A DNA stretch of 64,000 bases, taken from NCBI RefSeq assembly GCF_000380985.1, contig NZ_KB905694.1, positions 372,001-436,000 of the forward strand. Direction: 5' to 3'. Positions 44,246-51,967 of this stretch are shown piece by piece. How positions within the stretch are numbered: the stretch's first letter is position 1; the number at the start of each line of letters is the position of its first letter. Source of the DNA: Proteiniphilum acetatigenes DSM 18083 (GTDB taxonomy: Bacteria > Bacteroidota > Bacteroidia > Bacteroidales > Dysgonomonadaceae). Both the position numbers and the translations under genes were made by a program. The notes under the pieces were generated by a model, which had not been told where the DNA came from, did not search any database, and was given only the letters and a program-made list of their open reading frames with translations.

Positions 44246-44767
44246 TCAGGTATGTTCAGGTATACTGAAATCTTTATCGGAAAATAATGCTGCCAAACCC
44301 GAGATTTGCTTGAAACGAAGTAATTCGTCTTTGTCCATCCCTATGTTTTTCATGATCCAGGCATCACTCATACCCGCTTTCTTGAGCTCCGCCACAATAT
44401 TGGTCATCAGTTCAATACTATGGGTTCCCCGGGCACGGTTATGCCTGATGGTCGAAGCCATACGATTTGAGAGGTTTTTGTCTATCACTGTTACCGGCAA
44501 ACATCCCTTTTCCCGCTCATAGATACGTTTTGATGTTTTCATCACCAGATACCGGTGGAACCCGTCCACCAGTTCATATTTGTCCTCTTCCGGAAGATAG
44601 TAACATACGCATGGCATGGTATAACCATCTTCCCATATCGATAATTCGAGGAGCTCCATTTCAGGCGGGGCAACAACATTGGGATTGTATGCATTCGCTT
44701 CTACCTTCTCTACCGGCACAGCCTTTACGGCATACACCGGGCTTGTATATTTCTGTTTGTCATTCAT
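44246..44767 (-). CDS. ParB-like nuclease-domain protein, IbrB-like
   Basis: The 173-residue protein carries a ParB/sulfiredoxin-type N-domain: VPVEKVEANAYNPNVVAPPE near 17-36 and the central motif ELVDGFHRYLVMKTSKR near 64-80, in which the DGFHR residues correspond to the ParB catalytic GxxR-like motif. The C-terminal part has RHNRARGTHSIELM and a helix-turn-helix-like tail AWIMKNIGMDKDELLRFKQI. In E. coli, IbrB is such a protein paired with IbrA, a PAPS-reductase-like protein. Here too the gene follows the PAPS-reductase gene, overlapping it by four bases. Biochemical role unknown. Confidence 0.85.
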   Translation of the reverse strand: MNDKQKYTSPVYAVKAVPVEKVEANAYNPNVVAPPEMELLELSIWEDGYTMPCVCYYLPEEDKYELVDGFHRYLVMKTSKRIYEREKGCLPVTVIDKNLSNRMASTIRHNRARGTHSIELMTNIVAELKKAGMSDAWIMKNIGMDKDELLRFKQISGLAALFSDKDFSIPEHT

Positions 44768-46050
44768 GTATTATAAATACCTTGATAAAAATCCATTACT
44801 TTATTACGGAGTGCAAGTTCTTTCTTCGTCATGGCAAATCCCATGTATTTACACAAGTGGTCGTTCCGGAGGATACATATACACATCCGCTTGAAGGTGG
44901 GTAGATACTTGAACCCTGATATATCGAGATCATCTTGGTATTCCATCCTGACCGGACGCTTGTCCGTCTTATAATTGGTATGATCCAATACCTCTATATC
45001 GATACCAACTTCCTGTAATTGTTTTATCGTCGTTTCCGGAAGACATCCGCCTCGTTTTCGCCAAAAATTAATGCTCACTGAAAGTTTATCCAAATAATTC
45101 TGCCGTATATCTTCCGGTAAGGTAGACAAAAGAAAATGCATGTAACTTTCCCATGTATGCCCTGCGGGGAGATTGATCTTTCTCTGTGCAACGGCGGTGG
45201 TATGTCCATAAATAGATGTGAAATTGATACCGTTCACACGGCATATCATTTTACCCCACATATCGGGATCGATAGCACGGTAAAGATGCAGGCTCTCCTG
45301 TGCCGCCAGAAGGAAAGGGCTGGCTACACGTTGTTTGTCCAACGGAACACCGGCCTGATAATAGAGATCATACAAACGGTTGTAGTCCCAACCGAAACGA
45401 CCATTGGCTGTCCATATATCCGTCATCTGCCAGTCATGTATCACATAGGCATTATAAATATCCTTCGATAACTGTTTTGTCCACTTCAGGTTACGGAACA
45501 TATGGTGTTTCCGCTTACCATAGATAGTTCTCCATCGATGGGAACTCTCCTGAGTACGTATACCGACCAAACAGCAGGTTTTCTTTGCATTCTTCTGCAA
45601 ATGATACCATTGGGCAAAAAGTATATAGAATTCCGAATCCCATATGGCAGGATGATAGAACGGAAAAGCTTCTTTCTTATAACTACCTTCCGGCATATCC
45701 CTTACCCAGAAATTTTTGCAATCTTCATCCCATGGACGCCAGTAAGCCTGATGCATCGATGTACAAGTAGTCACTTTGAAAGGTACACATACACGGTATA
45801 CTTCCAAAATATCGGTATTTGCTTTCAATACCCTGTCGACATACGCAATCGTTTCACTATATTGTATTTCATAGTCCATAAAGAAGACTCCGATCTTCCT
45901 CTTCAGATTGTTTTCCCTTATATATTGTATACAAAGGTTCAACATCACACCACTATCCTTCCCGCCGGAAAAAGACACATAGATATTATCGAATTCATTG
46001 AATAATATCTTTATCCGCAGCATGGCCAGTTCATACACGTTCTTCTTCAT
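44764..46050 (-). CDS. PAPS-reductase-domain protein (DUF3440), IbrA-like
   Basis: The protein has 428 residues. The N-terminal half is a PP-loop ATP-pyrophosphatase domain of the PAPS-reductase family: YVSFSGGKDSGVML (SGGKDS at 28-33), then MDYEIQYSETIAYVDRVL and a later CCLVGIRTQESSHRW segment. The second half matches the DUF3440 layout, with the FGWDYNRLYDLYYQAGVPLD block. It has no Cys-box typical of true PAPS reductases, so sulfur-transfer chemistry is uncertain. The partner ibrB-like gene overlaps by four bases; the upstream gene overlaps by about 20 bases, so all three form a unit. The family also contains DndC, which is the basis for the DNA-modification hypothesis. Confidence 0.88.
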   Translation of the reverse strand: MKKNVYELAMLRIKILFNEFDNIYVSFSGGKDSGVMLNLCIQYIRENNLKRKIGVFFMDYEIQYSETIAYVDRVLKANTDILEVYRVCVPFKVTTCTSMHQAYWRPWDEDCKNFWVRDMPEGSYKKEAFPFYHPAIWDSEFYILFAQWYHLQKNAKKTCCLVGIRTQESSHRWRTIYGKRKHHMFRNLKWTKQLSKDIYNAYVIHDWQMTDIWTANGRFGWDYNRLYDLYYQAGVPLDKQRVASPFLLAAQESLHLYRAIDPDMWGKMICRVNGINFTSIYGHTTAVAQRKINLPAGHTWESYMHFLLSTLPEDIRQNYLDKLSVSINFWRKRGGCLPETTIKQLQEVGIDIEVLDHTNYKTDKRPVRMEYQDDLDISGFKYLPTFKRMCICILRNDHLCKYMGFAMTKKELALRNKVMDFYQGIYNT

Positions 46051-46441
46051 CCCAGAATACCTTCATTTTCACATACCTTTTCCAATAGAGAACAACCGCA
46101 AATCCGTTCTTTTCAAATTCGGGAATATGTCGTATCTGTACGACCGATTCAATCTCAAAATCAGATGAAAGCACCTTGATAATTTCTTTCAGTAATGCAG
46201 AGAAAACCGCACTGTTATCGTCAGCCACGTAATAGTTATTTATCTTGGCTTTACCCTCTTCCAATTTAACCGGAATAAAACCAAGGGTGATGCCATTCTC
46301 CGTAGCCACGAACCATACATAATCGGACGACGTCTTATAGGGATAGTTCAGATTGTAACCGATCACCTCCTCATCCATTACAAGGTGTGCCACCAAAGAA
46401 TAAAGCTGCTTGTCTTTCCCTTTTAATTGAACAATATCCAT
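46031..46441 (-). CDS. Small protein of unknown function heading the IbrA/IbrB-like operon (GNAT-like fold possible)
   Basis: The 136-residue protein starts at ATG 46441 (MDIVQLKG); nine further codons are open upstream. It has an alternating hydrophobic strand pattern (YVWFVATENGITLGFIPVKL, INNYYVADD, VVQIRHIPEFEKNGFAVVLY) like an acetyltransferase half, but no acetyl-CoA loop of the RxxGxG/A type is visible, so I leave the function open. Its C-terminus overlaps the start of the IbrA-like gene by 20 bases. The consistent gene order suggests it is part of the system. A weak -7 box (TAAATTTG, 46473-46466) lies before the start. Confidence 0.75.
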   Translation of the reverse strand: MDIVQLKGKDKQLYSLVAHLVMDEEVIGYNLNYPYKTSSDYVWFVATENGITLGFIPVKLEEGKAKINNYYVADDNSAVFSALLKEIIKVLSSDFEIESVVQIRHIPEFEKNGFAVVLYWKRYVKMKVFWDEEERV

Positions 46442-46630
46442 ATTAAATATTATGATTGCTGTATACAAATTTACTAAAAATCAGCAAATAGTATTTTCCA
46501 CTGCAATTGTTTCGAAGATGAAAAAATATATATGCCGGGAGAAACTTAAACAAGAACAATAAAAATTACATTTTGATTGAACAGACATTATATTGACTAA
46601 GGCAAAAACAGGTAATCAACAACGGATAGT

Positions 46631-47287
46631 TTATAATCGTAATCCAATCAAATCCAGAGGATGGCTCAATATGGCTTCAGCCCCGGCAGAGACCAGTTCC
46701 TCTTTTGTCCTGAACCCCCAAAGCACCCCTATTCCATACATTTCCGCATTGCGAGCTGTCTGCATATCGATCCCGGTATCTCCCAGATAAACGATGTTTT
46801 CAGGGCGCACTCCGAAATGTTCGCTTATTTCCAACGCACATGCAGGATTTGGTTTTTTGAGATCTTCTGTTGTCATTCCAACTACGATATCGAAGTAACC
46901 GGGCATCAACGTCTGCACGATCTTTTTGGTGAATTTATCCGCTTTGTTCGAAAAAACAGCGAGTTTCAGTTCACGTGATTTCAGTTCATCCAGCAATGGT
47001 ATGATCCCCTCGTAGGGTTTTGTCTTTTCAGTACAATAATCATTATATACTTCCAGCATCCGGTTATAACACGCTACGACTGTTTTTTCGTCTTGTACGG
47101 TCTCAGGCAGTGATACACGGGTAAGATTCAAGAGCCCCCTTCCCACAAAAGTTTTATATGCAGCCAACGAATGCACGGGAAAATGGTTCTCGGACAATAC
47201 CCTGTTCATCGACTCAGCGATATCTTCGATAGAATCCACCAATGTACCGTCAAGATCAAAAATTACAGCTTCAAAATTCATTTTCAT
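46631..47287 (-). CDS. gph: HAD-family phosphatase, phosphoglycolate-phosphatase-like
   Basis: The 218-residue HAD hydrolase has motif I FDLDGTLVDS (9-18), motif II in LAVFSNKADK near residue 113, a conserved Lys in TEDLKKPNP near 144-152, and motif IV in YLGDTGIDMQ near 165-174. The cap is the small helical type inserted after motif I. It likely removes phosphate from 2-phosphoglycolate or a related small metabolite; the exact substrate is not readable. The gene is monocistronic, 107 bases after the Crp/Fnr gene stop on the same strand. Confidence 0.9.
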   Translation of the reverse strand: MKMNFEAVIFDLDGTLVDSIEDIAESMNRVLSENHFPVHSLAAYKTFVGRGLLNLTRVSLPETVQDEKTVVACYNRMLEVYNDYCTEKTKPYEGIIPLLDELKSRELKLAVFSNKADKFTKKIVQTLMPGYFDIVVGMTTEDLKKPNPACALEISEHFGVRPENIVYLGDTGIDMQTARNAEMYGIGVLWGFRTKEELVSAGAEAILSHPLDLIGLRL

Positions 47288-47394
47288 CAGTTATCAGTGA
47301 GTATAATTATTCCGTTTTGTTTTATTTTTTTGCAGCCTTCCATCCGATGATGGCCGTTTTCCGGGCAAATCCCCAAGGGTAACCGCCCAATTCT

Positions 47395-48081
47395 TTAAAA
47401 CATTTTTTGCAGCGCTATCCTGTCTTTGATAAGGATATCCCTCCGATCCACTTCAATAATACCTTCCGCAGCCATCTCCATCATCACTTTTACCAATGCG
47501 GGACGTGAAACACTGAAAAGGCGGGCAATCTCCTCCTTGGAGGCTTTCAACCGGAATGATGGTTCACCGGCCGACTCTTTCAGCAGATAATAGGCCAGCT
47601 TTGCACGGATGGTACGCAATGAGACAAGCCTCAATTTTTCAGAAAGGGACGAGACCCTGTTGGAAATATAGGATAGAAAAGCCAGCATAAACGATTCATA
47701 CTTCCTCATCAGGAAATAGACATTCTCTTTGGGAATGACTACTGCCGTGCAAGGCATTTTACATATTGCGGAGACGGGCGACCGGTTGTTGGTAGCAAAC
47801 AGGAAACCCGTAGCCAACGGATTGGGTGCGCTGATATGCGCCACCTTCATGAAATCGCCCTTTTCATCAGCCATCTCCGTCACGATCTCTCCCCTGATCA
47901 GGATATAGAGCGACTCATAAAGGGTCCCTTGAGTAACGATCACATCGCCTTTCTGATAGTTTTTTACAGAAAAGCGTACGTCCCGCATAAAATCTTCACG
48001 CTGATCTTCCGGCACAGAATTGCACAACGGGCATTGAAAGATCATTCCGGTATGATGGTTATCAAAGTGTCGTCCTTCCAT
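47395..48081 (-). CDS. Crp/Fnr family transcriptional regulator divergent from nrfHA
   Basis: This 228-residue regulator has a cyclic-nucleotide-binding-like N-domain (GDVIVTQGTLYESLYILIRG near 45-64), a long dimerisation helix, and a winged HTH domain with EEIARLFSVSRPALVKVMME near 187-206. Four cysteines stand in two pairs, C17/C20 (CPLC) and C107/C111 (CKMPC), comparable to but not identical with the Fe-S ligands of E. coli FNR. That suggests oxygen or nitric-oxide sensing, unproved. It is divergent from nrfH and likely controls it. Its frame ends KMF-stop; one base later, a frame reads FKELGGYPWGFARK to a stop 24 codons on, so an original longer C-terminus is possible. Confidence 0.9.
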   Translation of the reverse strand: MEGRHFDNHHTGMIFQCPLCNSVPEDQREDFMRDVRFSVKNYQKGDVIVTQGTLYESLYILIRGEIVTEMADEKGDFMKVAHISAPNPLATGFLFATNNRSPVSAICKMPCTAVVIPKENVYFLMRKYESFMLAFLSYISNRVSSLSEKLRLVSLRTIRAKLAYYLLKESAGEPSFRLKASKEEIARLFSVSRPALVKVMMEMAAEGIIEVDRRDILIKDRIALQKMF

Positions 48082-48088
48082 ATTGTAT

Positions 48089-48185
48089 AAATAGTCTAAT
48101 GTAATTGAACTATTTCGTTAAGCGAGAGCAGAGGTAAAACTTGTTTTATCTATGCCGAGTATAGAAATAGTCTAATGTAATTGAA
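48089..48185 (-). repeat. Dispersed repeat family 1, copy D, flanked by 21-bp direct repeats
   Basis: AAATAGTCTAATGTAATTGAA is present at 48089-48109 and again, exactly, at 48165-48185. Between them, read on the minus strand, are CTCGGCATAG, AAAACAAGTTTTACCTCTGC and TCTCGCTTAACGAAATAG, which match blocks of copies B and C in the same order; the GAGTCGCC part is missing. It lies eight bases upstream of the Crp/Fnr start codon and so in its promoter region. Confidence 0.7.
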
Positions 48186-48204
48186 TCCCGAATATAGTTT
48201 ATTT

Positions 48205-48240
48205 TTCCCAATTGTCATAATTATTACACTTTTTTGGGAA
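48205..48240. promoter_or_regulatory. Inverted repeat between the Crp/Fnr and nrfH genes
   Basis: TTCCCAA (48205-48211) and TTGGGAA (48234-48240) are perfect inverted copies 22 bases apart, about 45 bases before nrfH. It could be a regulator site or a hairpin; the length of the gap is unlike a usual Crp/Fnr half-site pair (6 bases). No better Fnr-like palindrome was found here. Confidence 0.35.
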
Positions 48241-48285
48241 TATTATCTCTTTCTTTGTTAGTGAATATCTTTAATAAGTGCGACC

Positions 48286-48882
48286 ATGGGCAAACTTAGA
48301 AACTTCTGGAACGAAATTCGGCCGCGCGGAGGATGGAGATATCCGGCCTTCATCATTAGTGGTGCCTTCGTGGGTCTGTTTATCTATACCTTCTTCACGT
48401 CACGGGCATACAGCTATCTTTCCGATGACCCCGCCACCTGCGTGAACTGCCATATCATGGGTCCCTACTACGCCACCTGGATGCACAGTTCTCACGGACG
48501 AAACGCTACTTGCAACGATTGCCACGTACCGCAGGACAACAAGCTGAAAGGATACTATTTCAAGGCGGTCGACGGATTACGCCATTCAGCCATTTTCACA
48601 ATACGTGGTGAGGACCAGGCTATCCAGGCCATCGAGGCAAGTTCTCAGGTAATCATGGATAACTGCATCCGTTGCCACACGCAACTCAATACCGAGTTTA
48701 TAAAAACAGGGCGTATGGGTTTCAAGGACACCAAGGAAATGGGTGGGAGTACCTGCTGGGACTGCCACAGGGATGTTCCCCACACACGCAGCCGATCGCT
48801 CTCATCAACACCCAATGCACGGGTACCGATGCCGAAAAGCAATGTCCCGGATTGGCTGCACAATATGATGAAGAAGGATTGA
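48286..48882 (+). CDS. nrfH: Cytochrome c nitrite reductase, small subunit (quinol dehydrogenase)
   Basis: NrfH takes electrons from menaquinol in the membrane and passes them to NrfA. The 198-residue protein has one N-terminal membrane helix (about 19-37) and four haem c motifs: CVNCH (52-56), CNDCH (76-80), CIRCH (127-131) and CWDCH (157-161). That is the normal NapC/NirT-type set. It is the first gene of the nitrite-ammonification cluster, divergent from a Crp/Fnr gene. nrfA begins 131 bases after the stop; the gap includes an AT-rich stretch with TTGGTAATTAGTAATTGATA-type repeats. Confidence 0.97.
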   Translation: MGKLRNFWNEIRPRGGWRYPAFIISGAFVGLFIYTFFTSRAYSYLSDDPATCVNCHIMGPYYATWMHSSHGRNATCNDCHVPQDNKLKGYYFKAVDGLRHSAIFTIRGEDQAIQAIEASSQVIMDNCIRCHTQLNTEFIKTGRMGFKDTKEMGGSTCWDCHRDVPHTRSRSLSSTPNARVPMPKSNVPDWLHNMMKKD

Positions 48883-49013
48883 CGATGTGTTGATTTATTG
48901 ATGTGATGATGTGCCAATGTGAATAGTTAAAAGTGAAGAAGTCAAGAATAATGAATCTTGAATTTCTATAAAATTGGTAATTAGTAATTGATAATTGGTA
49001 ATTTCATATAAGT

Positions 49014-50510
49014 ATGAAGAGCAAAAACGATAACAAGATGAAACCGTGGGTAGGGTGGTTACTATTTTTCTCTACCCTGGGAGTGGTATTCCTGCTGGGA
49101 ATGCTGGCGGCTTCCATCACACAGCGAAGAGCCGAGATAGCAAGCGTGATGAACAACAGAAAAGTGGAGATCACAGGCATTGAGTCGAGAAGTGAAATAT
49201 TCGCGGTGAATTATCCGCGTCAATATGAAACCTGGGCTGAAACTGCCGATACCACTTTCCAGAGTGAGTTTAACGGAAGCAGTGCGGTGGATGTACTTGC
49301 AGAACGCCCTGAAATGGTGATCCTTTGGGCCGGTTATGCTTTTGCAAAAGACTATAGTACACCGAGAGGCCACAAGCACGCAGTCGCAGATGTACATCAC
49401 ACACTGCGCACCGGCGCACCCATGACACCCGACGAAGGACCGCAACCTGCTACCTGCTGGACTTGTAAAAGTCCCGATGTACCACGCCTGATGGACTCGG
49501 TAGGAATTGCCGAATTCTACAAAGAGAGTTGGGCACACTGGGGACACGAGGTGGTCAATCCTATAGGTTGTGCCGATTGCCATGATGCGGAAACCATGGA
49601 TCTGAAAATCAGCCGCCCTGCACTGATAGAAGGTTTCGAGAACATGGGTATGGATATCAGGGAAGCCACCCATCAGGATATGCGCTCACTGGCTTGTGCA
49701 CAATGCCATGTGGAATATTATTTCACGCCCGAAGGCAAATACCTCATCTTCCCTTGGCACAATGGCACCAGCATGGAAGGAGCAGAACAGTATTATGACA
49801 GTATAGGGTTCGCCGATTACACGCACGCGCTGAGTAAAGCCCCCATCATCAAGGCACAACATCCCGATTACGAAATCTATAAGACAGGAATACACGCCCA
49901 GCGCGGCGTATCATGTGCTGATTGCCATATGCCCTATATTTCCGAGGGCGGCATAAAATACAGCGACCACCATGTAATCAGCCCCCTTGCCAATATCAGC
50001 AATACCTGCCAGGTGTGCCACAGGGAGTCGGAAGAAGATCTCAGGAATGCCGTCTATGAAAGGCAGCGTAGCGCAAACCAGATCCGGAACTTAGTGGAGG
50101 AGGAACTCTCAAAAGCACACTTGGAAGCCCAATTCGCATGGGAGAAAGGTGCTTCTGAAACACAAATGCATAATGCCCTTCAACTGATCCGTCAGGCGCA
50201 ATGGCGCTGGGATTACGCAGTTGCTTCTCACGGCGGATCATTCCACTCCCCGGTGGAATTCCAGCGTATTCTCTCCATGGGGTTGGACCGTGCACACAAA
50301 GCCCGGTTCGAAATCTCCAAAGTACTGGCTGAACTCGGCTTCACGGGTAATGTACCCCTGCCTGACATCTCCACGAAAGAGAAGGCACAAGCCTATATAG
50401 GACTCGATATGGACAAGGAAAGAGCCAACAAGCAGAAATTCCAGGAGACTATCGTTCCCCAATGGCTTGAGACGGCAAGAGCAAACAACCGCCTGGTGAG
50501 TTTGAACTGA
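49014..50510 (+). CDS. nrfA: Ammonia-forming cytochrome c nitrite reductase, catalytic subunit
   Basis: NrfA reduces nitrite to ammonium with six electrons in the periplasm. The 498-residue protein has a signal-anchor helix at about 12-35 and five haem c sites: the active-site CWTCK (148-152, Lys ligand) and CADCH (186-190), CAQCH (228-232), CADCH (301-305) and CQVCH (332-336). Conserved QHPDYEIYKTGIHAQRG near 281-298 lies at the active-site/calcium region. With NrfH it allows respiratory nitrite use; the ResB/CcsA pair 180 bases downstream would attach the haems. A family 2 palindromic element starts eight bases after the stop. Confidence 0.98.
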   Translation: MKSKNDNKMKPWVGWLLFFSTLGVVFLLGMLAASITQRRAEIASVMNNRKVEITGIESRSEIFAVNYPRQYETWAETADTTFQSEFNGSSAVDVLAERPEMVILWAGYAFAKDYSTPRGHKHAVADVHHTLRTGAPMTPDEGPQPATCWTCKSPDVPRLMDSVGIAEFYKESWAHWGHEVVNPIGCADCHDAETMDLKISRPALIEGFENMGMDIREATHQDMRSLACAQCHVEYYFTPEGKYLIFPWHNGTSMEGAEQYYDSIGFADYTHALSKAPIIKAQHPDYEIYKTGIHAQRGVSCADCHMPYISEGGIKYSDHHVISPLANISNTCQVCHRESEEDLRNAVYERQRSANQIRNLVEEELSKAHLEAQFAWEKGASETQMHNALQLIRQAQWRWDYAVASHGGSFHSPVEFQRILSMGLDRAHKARFEISKVLAELGFTGNVPLPDISTKEKAQAYIGLDMDKERANKQKFQETIVPQWLETARANNRLVSLN

Positions 50511-50518
50511 GGCTCTTT

Positions 50519-50670
50519 TGCAACTAAAGCAGAGGCCTATAGATGTTTTGTGGGGACCCATATCTCGCGATGAGCATAAAAAGAGTAGTTAGCGAAGCGA
50601 CTTCTACTCTTTTAGCTCATAAGTGATGAAATGGGTCACAAAATATCGTCAGCCAATTGATTTAGTTGCA
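50519..50670. repeat. MITE-like palindromic element, family 2, copy 1
   Basis: The 152-bp segment is bounded by TGCAACTAAA and its inverse TTTAGTTGCA. Inside, GATGTTTTGTGGGGACCCAT has the near-inverse ATGGGTCACAAAATATC, and AAAAGAGTAG has the inverse CTACTCTTTT, so most of the element folds on itself. A second copy with the same order is at 59994-60152. It has no open frame. It sits eight bases after nrfA and 22 bases before resB. Confidence 0.8.
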
Positions 50671-50692
50671 ATTAATACGACTTATAAATATA

Positions 50693-51967
50693 ATGAATAA
50701 AAATACTTCCCGTAAGATTTGGGAGCACCCATGGGGGTATGCGGAAGGTTTTATCGTGGCGGCAGGTGTCCTGTTATCAGGAATACTCCTGCAATTTGCC
50801 GCCGGAAATATCGAGACCGCCCTTTTTGCTTCCCCCGTTAACACTATTGTCGGAGCCCTGTTCGTTGCAGGGCTTCTCGCTGTTCATTTCCTGTCCGGGA
50901 AAAGCCGGGTGGTCAGATGGCTGTCAAGTGTATATGCCACCATCCCGGCATTAGTCATCCTACTCATACTTGCCATGATCTTGGGGATTCTCCCCCAGTT
51001 TGCTGCCGGTACGGAAAAAGGACAATTACCTCCCCACCCTTTCACTTCTCTCGGTTGGTATCAGATGACTACTTCATGGCCGTTCGTATTGCTCTGTTTT
51101 TACAATCTGAGCATCCTCGGGCTTACCACATTAAGAAGGACAACCCGGAAACAGACCTGGCGTGAAATCGGCTTTTATCTGAACCATCTCGGGCTGTTTA
51201 TCGCCCTTTTAGGTGGAATATTGGGTAGCGCCGATATGGAACGGCTTACAATGACCATCCGGGAAGGACAGGTAGAATGGCGCGGAAACCTGAAAACGGG
51301 TGAAATAAAGGAACTGCCTTTAGCCATCCAGTTGGATACCTTTATGATAGAGGAGTACGAACCGAAACTGGTCATTATCGAAAACGAAACGGGAAAGATG
51401 TTGCCCGCCTCCCGCCCCGAAAGTTACATGTTTGAAGGGATAGGTAAAACTACCCAATTGGCAGGTGTCACTCTCGAAATAACGGACTATCTGCCGCACG
51501 CAGCCATCTTCAGGGATTCCACCTTCATGAATGTGGTTCCCATGATGATGGAAGGAGCCACCACTGCCATCAAGGTAAAAGCGGACAAACCCGGCCTGGC
51601 ACAACCGGTAGAGGGATGGGTCAGTAACGGCAGCTACCTCTTTCCCCACATCTTTTTACAAATCGATGAAGAAACAAGTGTAGCTATGCCGGTACAGGAG
51701 GTAAAAAAATACAGTTCGCATGTGACCGCCTTTACCGAAAGCGGAATTACAAAAGAAGCGGTGATCGAAGTCAACAAACCGTTACAGGTTGAAGACTGGA
51801 TGATCTATCAGTACAGTTACGACGACACGAAAGGTAAATATTCCGACACATCCGTCTTTGAACTGGTACGTGACCCCTGGTTAAAAGTGGTCTACACAGG
51901 CATTTTTATGCTTTTGGCCGGAGCGCTCTTCCTGTTTATTGCCGGACCTAAAAAGAAAGCATCATGA
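50693..51967 (+). CDS. Cytochrome c biogenesis protein, ResB/CcsB-like
   Basis: The 424-residue protein from ATG 50693 (MNKNTSRKIWEHPWGYAEGF) is a membrane protein with helices near 20-40, 45-65, 75-100, 115-135 and 150-170, then a large soluble loop (about 180-390) containing ITDYLPHAAIF and VNKPLQVEDWMIYQYSYDD, and a final helix (about 397-417). This is the ResB/Ccs1 pattern of the system II cytochrome c maturation pathway, in which it acts with CcsA to present haem to apocytochromes. The stop overlaps the ccsA start by four bases. Nine codons upstream are in frame but lie within non-coding-looking sequence after the palindromic element. Confidence 0.9.
   Translation: MNKNTSRKIWEHPWGYAEGFIVAAGVLLSGILLQFAAGNIETALFASPVNTIVGALFVAGLLAVHFLSGKSRVVRWLSSVYATIPALVILLILAMILGILPQFAAGTEKGQLPPHPFTSLGWYQMTTSWPFVLLCFYNLSILGLTTLRRTTRKQTWREIGFYLNHLGLFIALLGGILGSADMERLTMTIREGQVEWRGNLKTGEIKELPLAIQLDTFMIEEYEPKLVIIENETGKMLPASRPESYMFEGIGKTTQLAGVTLEITDYLPHAAIFRDSTFMNVVPMMMEGATTAIKVKADKPGLAQPVEGWVSNGSYLFPHIFLQIDEETSVAMPVQEVKKYSSHVTAFTESGITKEAVIEVNKPLQVEDWMIYQYSYDDTKGKYSDTSVFELVRDPWLKVVYTGIFMLLAGALFLFIAGPKKKAS

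Noticed and set aside
48930-49010. AT-rich repeats before nrfA as an operator
   Set aside because: TTGGTAATTAGTAATTGATA-like sequence is low-complexity and has no dyad centred like an Fnr site.
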